Source: Isoperla grammatica (taxonomy: Eukaryota > Arthropoda > Insecta > Plecoptera > Perlodidae). Taken from it: a DNA stretch of 64,000 nucleotides. The notes beneath the pieces are model-generated. The model was given only the letters and a program-made list of their open reading frames with translations, ran no database searches and was not told the DNA's origin. The translations under genes were made by a program, and so were the position numbers. The stretch covers positions 12,724,890 through 12,788,889 of the forward strand of contig OX246741.1 in NCBI GenBank assembly GCA_945910005.1, read 5' to 3'. Numbering within the stretch: the first letter of the stretch is position 1; each line of letters starts with the position of its first letter. This document shows positions 12,358 to 22,418 of the stretch, piece after piece.

Positions 12358-14341
12358 TGGCCATACTAAAGGTGAAAACATATGTGTTTGCATTTGAGCT
12401 GCCAATAGAAGACGAACATGCTATGTATTAATGTATGCATGCAGTAATATGATACAGACTAGAAATGTGACGCTCAATTATTGAAAGAAGATCAAGTTAA
12501 CAATATGATCGAACATAACACCAAACAATGCTAACAAAATTTCAGTTACGTAATGTGATAACACCAAACTCAATTAATTTACTAATTACAGTGTGTGTAC
12601 AGGTCTATAAATAATTGAGTGTCCATTAAATTTGTCAACAAAATTCGCTTATTTACAAGGGTAACACCCAAACTACCTGGGGATTACAGAGCGTGCAACA
12701 CGTTAATCTGATGGCTAACTGCGATTAACTCACGGGGCACCAATACATTCAACAATTAGAGATCGTTAATAACATTTCGTTAAAACAACAGCTCTAACAG
12801 CTGTAATTGAAATTTAAATTTTGAAGCGCACTAACCAGCCTAGGGTATTACGCGCGAATAAAAATCCACTTCCACAAAAATAACCACCACGATAAAAGAC
12901 TAATGCGAACAAATATATTTTTAATCCGCTTGTTTATAATCGTTCAAACAGAACACAAGAGTTAAATAGACAGAAAGCGCTCTTATAACTTTCTAAAAAC
13001 AAACGATCGTTCAGTTAGTAAGTGTATTTTTAGAAAAGCTGCTTAGTTAGCTTCCATGTTTCAGTTTTATATCCATCCTAAAGCCCACATTTTAACGCAG
13101 TTAACGGTGTTCAGTGTCGTCGCTACAGTGGGATTATAGAGCTTGCAAGCTCGGCTATAGCCTACTGTGTTTAACAGTATAAAAGCTGTTGGCAACGAAA
13201 CTGTTCTGTTTCAACATATTTCAAGTATATATATATAACAAATGTATCCATATTTTTCGCGTTTTGTGCCCTAAAACATGAATAAACCTTCTGGTTTTCA
13301 CGTGTTAGCCAAAATACGATAATGCTTGCATTTACAACACTTTTACTAATTAATTAATCAATTAATTAAATAAATAAGGAAGTGCATATTCAAAAACATA
13401 CTACTACAATTGGTTAATTTTATAAAACGAATGCCCTTCTTTTTATGATGATGCCCTTTTCTTAAAAAATATGAACGGTTGATGTTATGATAAAGATCCT
13501 ATATGGAAGAATCGAATTATAAACAATCAATATTTTTTAAACGGTTTATTATCATATCATATAATTTATTAAGTTACGCATGCTGCATGTGTTTCCAATT
13601 CAATTACAAGTTTACAGTAAGAACGTTATTTACCTACTTCAAACATGAAATGCTCTCACATCCAAAGGAATGTTCACCGTGTAACTAAATAAAAATGTAA
13701 ATGATTTAAACGCCGCAGCTCGAACTCTGGTTTTGATGCAAACATGTATGAAATTTATTATCAGATGAACGATGTGTGACCATCGTAACATCTCTCATCA
13801 AATTTTTTCAATTCGCTCAATGGCGTAGCGAACAATCATTTACCCCCCCTCCCTCCCCCCCTCCCCTTACAGTCCCCAGTACGTCCATATGACCGTTCAT
13901 ACCCTTCCATAGTCCCGTAAATGTGCTACGAAAAATCTAACTCGTTTTTTTTTCTCTGGTATAATTAGCGTTTGCTTTGTGACAGATTCAGTGGGCTGTA
14001 ACTTTGTATCAAGGGAACCGTGAGTTGAGTACAACTGGTCTGGTTATTTCAAGTGAAGGGATGAGTTTATAAAATAACCTTGTGCTATTTGAGTTGAATC
14101 AATTCACACAAATTGGACACAATTATCTATGTCACTAAATTGAGTAATTAGAAACATAGCTCGTTTCGGGTTCCAATTAAGAAGAAATCACATACAGACA
14201 AGCTTGTATTATCCTGGAGCAAATCTACAACAGTCATACTTGTTCAAATTGTTCATGCGCGCACTTGTGTTATCGTAAGAACAGTTTTTATGTACCATTA
14301 CTTAAAATAGGGTTTATGTTCACCTTAATTCAACTTCTCAT
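12358..14341. other. Non-coding AT-rich stretch
   Basis: No gene recognised. A C-rich run lies at 13,843-13,866. Otherwise I see nothing structured. Confidence 0.5.
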
Positions 14342-14474
14342 CAACGTTTTTACTAAAAGCTGGTGCACATGTTTTTAAATACAAATATGTGTGATGTGAT
14401 ATTAATCGTATACGATTAATTAACATCACATCAAACATTTGTATTTAAAAACATCTGCATCAGTAAAAAGGTTG
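14342..14474. mobile_element. AT-rich foldback element
   Basis: A 133-bp near-palindrome. Arms pair from CAACGTTTTTACT / AGTAAAAAGGTTG inward through ATGTTTTTAAATACAAAT to the perfect palindromic centre TTAATCGTATACGATTAA. It is probably a MITE. It has no coding capacity. Confidence 0.8.
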
Positions 14475-17400
14475 AAATGTTTATTTAAATGTTGAGTTAT
14501 TATAATAAACATTATCTTTACGGTACGCAGCTAGTACGGGTAAAGCGTAATGATTTTGGGGCCTAAGTAAAACTTAACATTTATTTAACTGCGCTGTTGT
14601 TGTGTAATTTTGACAACATAATGTATTAAGAGACTCTATAAAATGACAGTTAATTAAATCGTTTTTAAAAAATGTAACTGCTTTATTTTATCCTGTTTTA
14701 AGTTATCACTGTCTCGTCCATTTCACAATAATATGCCAATAAACAAGATTAATTGTGTTATGTTTCGTAAAATTTAAATAACATGCTCATATACGTTGTT
14801 GGGTTAAGTCTACGCACATTTATATTACTTAATTTTACTTTCACACTGTTTCACATGTTCAATGTGATAAATCACCCAATCTCAATGACATTTTACAACG
14901 TTTCAATTCAAACCATAAACCAAACGTGCACATACAAACGAACCAACTGTACCTGGCACTATGAGGTTTTCAGGGGACAGTGCCAAAAATCAACATGAAA
15001 TAGCCCTAAACGGATAACCCACTCTGGTAGCTCGTGGCTCGAAGTGACAAGCTTTTAAGGCAAGTTCGCCGGTCCGTACGATCAGAACATTCATCACTAC
15101 AACACAGAGTTCGCGCTGCTTCTAAATCACTCGTTGAAAGTTTTAAACTCCAAACAGCAAGATGGTACATTGGGGAAAAACAAAATAACCCTTTAGGCGA
15201 TAAGGGAGTATCGTGTACCCCTTAAAATCCAACGCACAGATGTATAAATTGTTCAGGTGACGGTTTATTATTAATTGCTAGTTTGGTAGTGGGCGTGAGC
15301 GCGCCTGGTGCCCACATTCGAAACTAACTTCTACGTCGAACCTGAGCCAGCCAACCACAAACTCGGAATCTATAGCGAATATACGGGCGGTTGTGCCCTT
15401 TGGGCCAACATCAACTTTTATGAGTTATATCCGAAGTGCATAAGCAGGGAGTCGGGAGATAAGGGTTGAACCTTTCACCACTACAACAGACGAGATAAAT
15501 GCCAACCCTTCACGTGCATGACGTCATAGAGACAACATTAGCGCTCGGGCGACGCGGCGGACGCCAATCATACTAACAAGACAGTGAGAAGCTTTTAAGG
15601 TACGATTGTGTTCTAATTGAGGATGAGTTGGTTTCAATGTTAAATTGTTATGAATAAATTTATGTATGTACATATACATATTCAAGGGGAGAAAGTGGTT
15701 ACAACCACAAAATGAATATTCAAATGAAAATTACGTATACGAAAACATGTTTTACCTCTCTCAACTATCAAAATATACTGTTAAAATGTATTATTTTATG
15801 AGTTCCTGAAGAGAGACTTAGTTCAAATATTCAAAATGCAAAATTTCTTGAAACCATTAATGATATATGCTTATAATAATCATGACAAAATAGTTCTTGC
15901 ATCAACATATAAGTGTGCGGTTAAAAGTAACAAGTTGAGTGATACAATGAATTTTGAATAACATTTAATTGCTAAGGTATAGTTCCCACACCAATAACCT
16001 ACACACATAAAAATATTTACTTCATTATGTTGGGTTTTCATTTGAAGAACCAGATTAGATGAAGTGTATTTAGTCATAAACCTATCTGAGTTCGATGTTT
16101 CACCGTACCGTACTGCCCGACCTTGGCACTCGCGACCTCATTGCAGTCACTGAGATATTGCACAAAATATTCATCAAAACTGTATTTGTATTTTTATTCA
16201 TTTTTATTAATTTCCAAAGAAATACCACTCTATAAATATATTAACAGAACAAAGTCACGAAATACGTTGTTTGGGAGTAAATTTTTGTTCACATATTTTT
16301 TTACGAACAATTCCAACAGTTTGATACAATCTACATTTGATTGATTATATCGAAAACGCATCGACAAAATAAAATTTCCCTCTTTTGTATTTAGCTGTAC
16401 GTGAAGACACATTTATATTCTTTACTATTCCCCTCTATTATATTCTATTCCCAAATTTATATTTGATATTATACACTTTATAGTTCTGTTCGCCAAACAA
16501 GCGCTCGTTCACCGATAGTTCTGTTGAAAGTTTATAACAATCTCGAATATCAAAACCACGTAATAACTTTATAACAAGATACACGAGTAACGTGATATTG
16601 TCTATAAACCTTTAAGGTCATGTGATTTTAAGGTTTCTTATTATGTTAGATATCGTGATCAAATTGATAATGGTAACATTATTAAACTAATATATATATA
16701 TATATATACTATCTTTTTCTTATCATAAAATGGAGCGCACAAAATTAATAATGTATTCAGGGAAAATAATGATTTATAAATTTCCATTATAACAATTACC
16801 AAAACGTTTCTCGACTTTAAAGTGTTACTTACATATTTTCGCAACAAGGGGAATTTACAATTGCATTTATTTCCAAATCCATCCAATGCGTTTAGGCGTA
16901 CGATAAACCTGTTCAAAGCAGATAGTTATATATAACATGCAAATAACAAATTAATAAATAACAATTAATCGATATGTTAGTATAAGTACTACCGGACGCG
17001 TTGACAATATGACAGTGTATTCTTGCTTTCAGTGCGGATGAAAATCAAAACTACTTGAAAAGTTGTTAAATCAGATATAATACATATTTTATCCACTTCC
17101 AAATACTCTGCGAGCTCAAATGTTATCCAGCCTTCATTATATCGCCAACATTTCGATGCAAAATGTCGTTTTTGTGATACAAACGAATAACGTTGTACTA
17201 GGACCAATATCCCCTCTCCTCCCCCAACCCCCTCCTCTCACTTCCCCTCCGTCTGTTTTATCGAGTCTCCCATCTCCTCAAGCGTGTCCTATCGATATTA
17301 TAATTGGCTCGTTCGGGTGAGTTCACTAGATGCATAGACTAATTAATCACCCTGAAAGTTTTAGTCACGCTGGTCCGATCAGACACTTGTTATCAGACAT

Positions 17401-17736
17401 ATTGCTTTGAATATACAGAGTAAGTAGCAGACTCATTTCATTATTATCCTAGTCACTAACGAATACACTGCAATACAGACATACGATTGCGTTTACATTC
17501 TACTCACTTAGATACAAGGAGATTGATAGATATGACGTCTTTATTCAGGCGCGAATGGGGTTTGTTAGGCCTTTACTTACACTTAATTAACTTCCTTAAT
17601 ACAATACATGATATGATATTGACATGATGATACTGGTTATATGGTACTGATTTTACAATTTATCACTTCGTTGCTATGCCAGCTCCATAGTCACCGTTTA
17701 AGTCAAGTTAAAACGTAAAAAAATACACACACCTCA
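14475..17736. other. Non-coding stretch
   Basis: No gene recognised. The part at 15.0-15.6 kb is somewhat GC-richer, with AAGCTTTTAAGG occurring at both ends (about 15,049 and 15,590), which may mark a repeat, but the evidence is thin. A (TA)n tract lies at 16,690-16,708 and a pyrimidine-rich CT tract at 17,210-17,270. Confidence 0.45.
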
Positions 17737-17832
17737 AACCGGTAATCGAACTATGGACCTTCAGCATTGTATAAGCAGGAACAGAACTGGGTGAACCCCC
17801 AGAACACCCACTAAACCAACGATCCGAAAAAA
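17737..17832 (-). repeat. tRNA-like SINE head
   Basis: On the minus strand it has CGTTGGTTTAGTGGG (box-A-like) and CATAGTTCGATTACC (box-B-like). It shares the CGTTGGT-AGTGG, CTGCTT, CAATGC and GAAGGTCC landmarks with the sequence at 3091-3162. It carries roughly 25 extra bases between the two boxes, so it is not a functional tRNA. Confidence 0.5.
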
Positions 17833-18581
17833 ACAGCCGGCAGTGACGAAAAAGAATCTCCTCTTCCCCACTGAAAATCAGTTCGTCTAACTGAGAGGGC
17901 AGACAGCAAAGAAACAAATACTTTCTTACTTATTTGCCATCACTCGCTCAGACTGTTTGTAAAACCAGACATGTCTAGGTAAGCTTGATACAGGTTTTGC
18001 AACGCACGTCCAACGCAAATCCGATTTTTATAACCTAGCTAGAATGACGTCACATTTTTATTTCCACCAATGGCCAACGACTTTGGATGACCAACGCGAA
18101 ACGTCCACCTTTTATTGTATGCAGTGTTGAGGCGTCAAATTGAGGTCGTGGCAGTTGTAAGGGAATCTACTCGACCCCCCCCCCTCCTCTCCCCCCCCCC
18201 CCCCGGAACCTGATAGCGCACAGGAAATTGAATCCGTGCGGACATGATTTCATTCGTCTTATATCAATATTCGAAGGACATTTTCGTAGGAATCAATCCT
18301 GTGTGCGCCGGTTTTCGGACTTTGCATCGAGTTGATTCGGTGTTGAGAATGAATGAACATTGACAAAAATCGAATCAACCGTCGACGAAATTCACTAATG
18401 TTTACAAAATACTATATAATATGTACCTTTATGATTGCTTCAATTTGACTCGTAATTGTAATATTATATTTTTACAAATTATTATTAACAATTATTATTA
18501 CTATTATTATCAATTATTTATTTATTTTGTATTGTTTATTTATTTTAATATTTAACGGGCTGATTTAAATAAGGTACGAAC
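17833..18581. other. Non-coding flank with poly-C and AT-rich microsatellite
   Basis: Poly-C runs lie at about 18,176-18,205. An imperfect (ATT)n / TTTA tract lies at 18,478-18,550, directly upstream of the LTR element. Confidence 0.6.
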
Positions 18582-18585
18582 AAGT
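18582..18585 (+). repeat. Target-site duplication AAGT (left)
   Basis: AAGT sits directly before the 5' LTR and again directly after the 3' LTR at 22,922-22,925. A 4-bp duplication is normal for Gypsy-type integrases and shows that this is a genuine, complete insertion. Confidence 0.85.
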
Positions 18586-19125
18586 TGTAACCAACCATAC
18601 ATATCCCACCTTGTGTTCTTGATCACACAACATGTATCAAGTAGTGTATAGAAAGCGGTGGATTTAAATATTGGATTATGTTGGGAATTGAAGTAGTGTA
18701 TAGAAAGCGGTGGATTTAGACATTGGATTATGTTGAGCATTGTTGAGAATGGTTATGTAAAGAAGGCGGTGTATGGAGTTGGTGGTTGCTAGGAGACGAG
18801 ATGGATTGTTAGGAGGTGTTGAAGATGGGATGTTAGAGTGTGCTGAGTTTTTGTGAGTTTGTGTATTACCTACTAAAAGTATATTAAAACTATCTTATTA
18901 ATAATAGAACTTCTATTATTTCTACTAGGAGTAGTTTAACGATTCACACTTGGTGAGTGCATACAACAATAATTGACATCGTGCGCTACTCCACGTTCAC
19001 GAATCAGAAGTAGCGGCATTTTAAGGTATTTATAAATTGCTCACTACTGTCTATATTATTTGTTTCCTCACCCTTCCTCACCTCACCTGTCATATGTTAC
19101 TGAGGATAGGGTGAGAAACGTTACA
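18586..19125 (+). repeat. 5' LTR, 540 bp
   Basis: It begins TGTAAC and ends GTTACA, the inverted ends integrase needs. No difference from the 3' LTR was found on reading both through. It contains a 52-bp direct repeat (about 18,641-18,741, core GTAGTGTATAGAAAGCGGTG). TATA-like AT-rich motifs at about 18,878-18,895 and 19,025-19,036 could serve the promoter. Confidence 0.95.
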
Positions 19126-19126
19126 T

Positions 19127-19140
19127 TGGCGCCCAACGTG
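19127..19140 (+). promoter_or_regulatory. Primer-binding site, tRNA-Lys type
   Basis: TGGCGCCCAACGTG starts one base after the LTR. It is complementary to the 3' end, CCA included, of tRNA-Lys of the CUU class as I recall that tRNA. The match stops after 14 bases. Confidence 0.85.
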
Positions 19141-19246
19141 ATTGTGGTCCGAGTAAATCTCACGGCATTGCCCCGGGACCGAGAAGTATTTGGTAGTTTT
19201 TCAATAACACTGGTTGGTTGTCATCCTTAAGGACAAACCAGGCACA

Positions 19247-20083
19247 ATGAGTGATAGTTTTCATGCATTGCTGGCAGCGGTGGAATCTGTGATCCAGCAA
19301 AGACAACAGAACCCCGTAGTTGACGAGGCTACATACAATATGGGCCAACACATATTGTCAATTTTTAAAGAGGAGTTGCTACAGGAGGTACGCGGCCACA
19401 TTAAAGAGGAATGTATCCGCGAACTAAGCACAACAGTAGATGGTTTGCGGGACGAGCTTCACGAGATCCGTAAGTCCGTGAATGCCCTCCAGGCGACCTC
19501 TATTGACATGACTAAAGACGTCGACGCAATGGACTCGGCGATTAGAACTTTAAAATATGATATGAAAGAGGTTTCGCGGGCGCTAGATAGCCTGTCGCCA
19601 AAGTCGGGGGCAGAGGCACCACTCACCCCCAATGGCGGTACAAGCTTGTACTTTAATTTGCAAGCCTGGGAGAGCTTAGCGCGAGGGGGGCTAAAATATA
19701 GTGGCCTGGACTCGGGCTTTCACGCAGTCGATTTTATGGACTCAGTGGAACGTAATTTTAAAATGATCAACATACCACCAATGCACCAATTAAACTTGGC
19801 CCTGCAATGCTTGGTAGGTAAGGCCGCGCAATGGGGAAGAGAACATCAGTTGTTGTTCCGTTCTTTTGATGATTTCAAACAAGCTTTTATGAACAAGTTC
19901 TGGGGGCAAAAGGAACAGAGTCGAGTTTTGCGACACATTTATGGTGGCGCGTTTCAACCGGGAAAAAAGACAAGAGCTGAGTACTTTGCATTCTACTGCC
20001 GGATCACTCAACATCTTGTTAACCCACCCAATGACAGAGAGTTGTGCGAGCAACTTACAAACCATTTTACTGAAAAATATTAA
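19247..20083 (+). CDS. Gag polyprotein, N-terminal and capsid part
   Basis: Gag forms the intracellular particle that packages the element RNA. The start chosen is the ATG that gives MSDSFHALLAAVE; an in-frame opening upstream (from 19,214) lacks a better context. Residues about 1-130 are helical and charged, like a coiled-coil matrix region. The later part carries the retrotransposon-Gag pattern: AWESLARGGLKYSG, then a region with FMDSVERNF, AAQWGREH, FDDFKQAFMNKFWG and TRAEYF, as in Gypsy-type capsids. The frame stops at 20,083, before the basic C-terminal region, which continues one frame later (20,084-20,495). The break lies in an A-rich run near 20,070-20,083, so it may be a small indel, a programmed shift or a sequencing error. 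Confidence 0.85.
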   Translation: MSDSFHALLAAVESVIQQRQQNPVVDEATYNMGQHILSIFKEELLQEVRGHIKEECIRELSTTVDGLRDELHEIRKSVNALQATSIDMTKDVDAMDSAIRTLKYDMKEVSRALDSLSPKSGAEAPLTPNGGTSLYFNLQAWESLARGGLKYSGLDSGFHAVDFMDSVERNFKMINIPPMHQLNLALQCLVGKAAQWGREHQLLFRSFDDFKQAFMNKFWGQKEQSRVLRHIYGGAFQPGKKTRAEYFAFYCRITQHLVNPPNDRELCEQLTNHFTEKY

Positions 20084-20495
20084 AGTGTTGCTTTGGAACA
20101 CTGATATGTCTAAGAAAGGTATCAGTGAGCTGTTAGAGCGTCTGGACGGCGATGAAGAAGACATGGGTCACCCGGCAGCGGAGGGGTTTGGCGACGAACG
20201 AGCGCAGCGCAGCTCAGCGCACAATAGCAACCCACACCCACAGCGAGGTACCGCGCCAAATTACCGCCGAAACAACGGTGGGTCGCAACAAAGCGGAAAT
20301 TATCACACAGACAATAGGAAATCCAGTGGGCAACCACAATATACTAATTGGCGAGACCGAGGAACGACTCACGTAAGGACGGTTGAGGTCGAACAACATG
20401 GCGAAGCCTACACTGATGAGAATTCGGGAAACGGGGTACGGTCGGAACACGAAGGCCAGGAGTTTCGACCAATTGCGTTGGAAGAAAGGGCCTAG
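20084..20495 (+). pseudogene. Gag C-terminal region in a shifted frame
   Basis: The frame continuing Gag is open back to about 19,941 and ends at 20,495. After the break it reads an acidic stretch (ISELLERLDGDEED), then a region rich in Asn, Gln, Gly and Arg (for example NYRRNNGGSQQSGNY), of the sort that binds RNA. No CCHC zinc knuckle is visible, which is unusual but not unknown for Gypsy-type Gags. It is probably expressed only if ribosomes or a sister element bridge the frame change. It overlaps the opening of the pol frame by about 76 bases, the layout expected for a -1 gag-pol shift. No canonical slippery heptamer was recognised. Confidence 0.65.
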
Positions 20496-22204
20496 ACGAG
20501 ACATGTCGACGTACTATATCCACCATTTACACCAAACCGACAGAAGATTTGGTGGAGGATACACCAGTAGTGGGAACACTACCACCAAAAATAGAATGCC
20601 CCGTGCTACAAGCCCTAGTGCAAGGACAACTATGTGACGTGCTTTTAGATTCCGGTTGTGAGGTCTCCTGTATTTCACAAGTACTCTGGGACCAGTTGGC
20701 TCCACACCACGCCACCATACCAGTATTGCCAGTCGTGGGAGTAACAGTGGTGGGAGCAACAGGCAAGCATAGTCAACGAGTCTCACAACAGGCCTATTTA
20801 CAGATTATTGTTGATGGGGTTACGACAGAAATGGGTTGCCTCATTGTGAGAGACCTCGTAAAGCCAGTCATACTTGGTGTTGACTGGTTGAGTAAATTTG
20901 AAGTACACCTCGACTTCGAGAACAATGTAGTAACCATTGGGGGCACTCAAGTGAGGGGGCCGCTGACAACCACTTGCTGCAGTCACAATATTGGAAAAGG
21001 ACAGGACCTGCTACCCGTAGCAATAGCACTTGCAGAAGATATACCGATGCACGCCTTGTCAATTAACAATATTTTCACTAAACCGTACGACGCCACTGAT
21101 ACCCCTGAGACTATAACAAAGGATCTGCAGGCGGTAGACAGGAAGCTCATACTGATCAAGTCGGAAAGCCACGAGCTTCAATCACTATTGACCCGTTTTG
21201 ATTACGTTTCCTCCAACAAATGTGGTATGATTAAAGCATGCGAATGTTCCTTGAAAGGGTACAATGCTGAGTTCTGTGTACAGACTTCTAACCCCATTCC
21301 TTTTGCCCATCGGGAAGCGGCTGATAAGCACATTGCAACCGTAGTGGAGAAGTTTCGCGCTGTCTCAGAGGCCAACGTCAAGGAGTTCAAGCGATTGCAG
21401 AACGAGCAACGCAAGATGCTGATGAAGCACGAGACGATGATGAAGCTCGGGGCGGTGCACGAGGAGCGCGAGAAATTGTTTCTGGAGAAACTCAACGAGA
21501 ATCACGAGTCCTTGCAGCGGCTACTGACCGCATCACATCGAGAGGAGATTGCACTTATGGAGCGACAGTTCTGGCAGCAGAAGCAACAGTTGATGCGGGC
21601 GCGAGCAACGTCGCTCTGGGAGTTGGAGGAACGACAAATCCACGAGAAACAACAACTGGCTAAAAGACAATTAAAATACATATGTTACCAACAAAGACGT
21701 CAGATGCTGGTTCGGCACGACAAGGAAGTGGAGCCGGTCAAGCACATGGACATGCTCCGTGAGGAGGACCTTGTCAAGCGCCAGAACACGGAGAAGAGGA
21801 GGAAGAGGACGTGGCACCAGCGGATACGCGCCAAGATGAAGGCGAGATATATGATGTTCCGGGAGTCAGTGAGGACCAGTATGGGGCCTCGCGATCCTGA
21901 CGAGGGCAAGGAGAAACTAAAGAACTTCAAGAAGAACGAGAAGAAGCGATACCAGGAGGAGCAGCACAGGTTTGAGGTGAAGCGCGTCCAACAGCTGGAG
22001 GAGTTCGTGCTGAGACGCAAGCCCGAATACAAGACGGAGACGAATCGCAGCGGTCGCACTAAGGAGGACATCCAGCTGATGAATGAACCTGACGAAGAAG
22101 CGGCGCAAGGTAGAGGTCGATGGCGTCGTTTTCACGACGAACACGAGCAAGGTTATCTTCGGAGACGAGGAGAACAACGTAGTTTCCAACGACCACATCT
22201 TTAA
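20420..22204 (+). CDS. Pol-host fusion: protease, RT N-terminus, SLK/Slik PKK-like region
   Basis: This frame opens at 20,420 after two stops, overlaps Gag and stays open to 22,204. It has no early ATG, so it would be made as a Gag-Pol fusion. Numbering from 20,549: residues about 15-125 form a retropepsin-type aspartic protease, with catalytic DSG at 34-36 (DSG in place of the commoner DTG) and ILGVDWL near 108-114. Residues about 210-265 resemble the linker and first strand region of a Gypsy RT (LLTRFDYVSSNKCG, then PIPFAHREAADKHI). The RT catalytic motifs are absent. From about residue 268 the protein becomes Glu/Lys/Gln-rich coiled coil: LWELEERQIHEKQQLAKRQL, QMLVRHDKEVE and MFRESVRTS match the PKK region of SLK, STK10 and Drosophila Slik. 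The kinase domain itself is absent. The fusion is in frame with pol. Confidence 0.85.
   Translation, partial: EFGKRGTVGTRRPGVSTNCVGRKGLDETCRRTISTIYTKPTEDLVEDTPVVGTLPPKIECPVLQALVQGQLCDVLLDSGCEVSCISQVLWDQLAPHHATIPVLPVVGVTVVGATGKHSQRVSQQAYLQIIVDGVTTEMGCLIVRDLVKPVILGVDWLSKFEVHLDFENNVVTIGGTQVRGPLTTTCCSHNIGKGQDLLPVAIALAEDIPMHALSINNIFTKPYDATDTPETITKDLQAVDRKLILIKSESHELQSLLTRFDYVSSNKCGMIKACECSLKGYNAEFCVQTSNPIPFAHREAADKHIATVVEKFRAVSEANVKEFKRLQNEQRKMLMKHETMMKLGAVHEEREKLFLEKLNENHESLQRLLTASHREEIALMERQFWQQKQQLMRARATSLWELEERQIHEKQQLAKRQLKYICYQQRRQMLVRHDKEVEPVKHMDMLREEDLVKRQNTEKRRKRTWHQRIRAKMKARYMMFRESVRTSMGPRDPDEGKEKLKNFKKNEKKRYQEEQHRFEVKRVQQLEEFVLRRKPEYKTETNRSGRTKEDIQLMNEPDEEAAQGRGRWRRFHDEHEQGYLRRRGEQRSFQRPHL
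21345..22040 (+). other. Captured host segment 1: SLK/Slik/STK10 C-terminal coiled coil
   Basis: About 700 intronless bases, visibly richer in G and C at third codon positions than the retroelement part. In full-length SLK/Slik-type kinases this region follows the kinase domain and acts in dimerisation, localisation and phospho-regulation of ERM proteins. The order looks rearranged. A block resembling the family's most C-terminal motif (VKEFKRLQNEQRKMLMKHET, about 21,377-21,436) comes before the block that normally precedes it (LNENHESLQRLL through the PKK core, 21,490-22,010). That suggests template switching between two positions of the same mRNA, or a circular or tandem template. Homology is from memory of the family, not from a search. 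Confidence 0.8.
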
Positions 22205-22418
22205 GACGCAGGAGCTGCGGCTGCTCAAGGACAGGAGGAAGAATACGTTCAAAGTCTTCGAGGACAATGCCGACGACAAACCCTTAGACTGGAAGATCGT
22301 TATGGCTAAAGAATGGTTGGTTCGTGAAGAGGTAGTTTGGACTGATGGGCAGTTTCCCAGCACAACCTCTTCAGGGGGCAGTGTAACCAACCATACATAT
22401 CCCACCTTGTGTTCTTGA
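22083..22418 (+). CDS. Captured segment 2: coding-like fragment of unknown identity
   Basis: A frame one base on from the kinase-like frame encodes about 95 residues of coding-like sequence before running into the polypurine tract and 3' LTR. It starts MNLTKKRRKVEVDGVVF and includes VIFGDEENNVVSNDHIFKT and DNADDKPLDWKIVMAKEWL. Codon use is GC-rich, like the kinase-like segment and unlike the retroelement part. I do not recognise a family. It may be a piece of a second host gene, or of the same source transcript after a one-base slip. Residues from about 22,365 onwards are retroelement sequence read through. Expression would need a frame change or internal start. Confidence 0.5.
   Translation: MNLTKKRRKVEVDGVVFTTNTSKVIFGDEENNVVSNDHIFKTQELRLLKDRRKNTFKVFEDNADDKPLDWKIVMAKEWLVREEVVWTDGQFPSTTSSGGSVTNHTYPTLCS
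22373..22381 (+). promoter_or_regulatory. Polypurine tract
   Basis: AGGGGGCAG lies directly before the 3' LTR, where plus-strand DNA synthesis is primed. It is short and has one C, but the position is exact. Confidence 0.65.

Noticed and set aside
21700..22071. Long minus-strand frames opposite the kinase-like segment
   Set aside because: They mirror a GC-rich coiled-coil coding strand. Ser/Leu-rich antisense frames are expected and show no domain.
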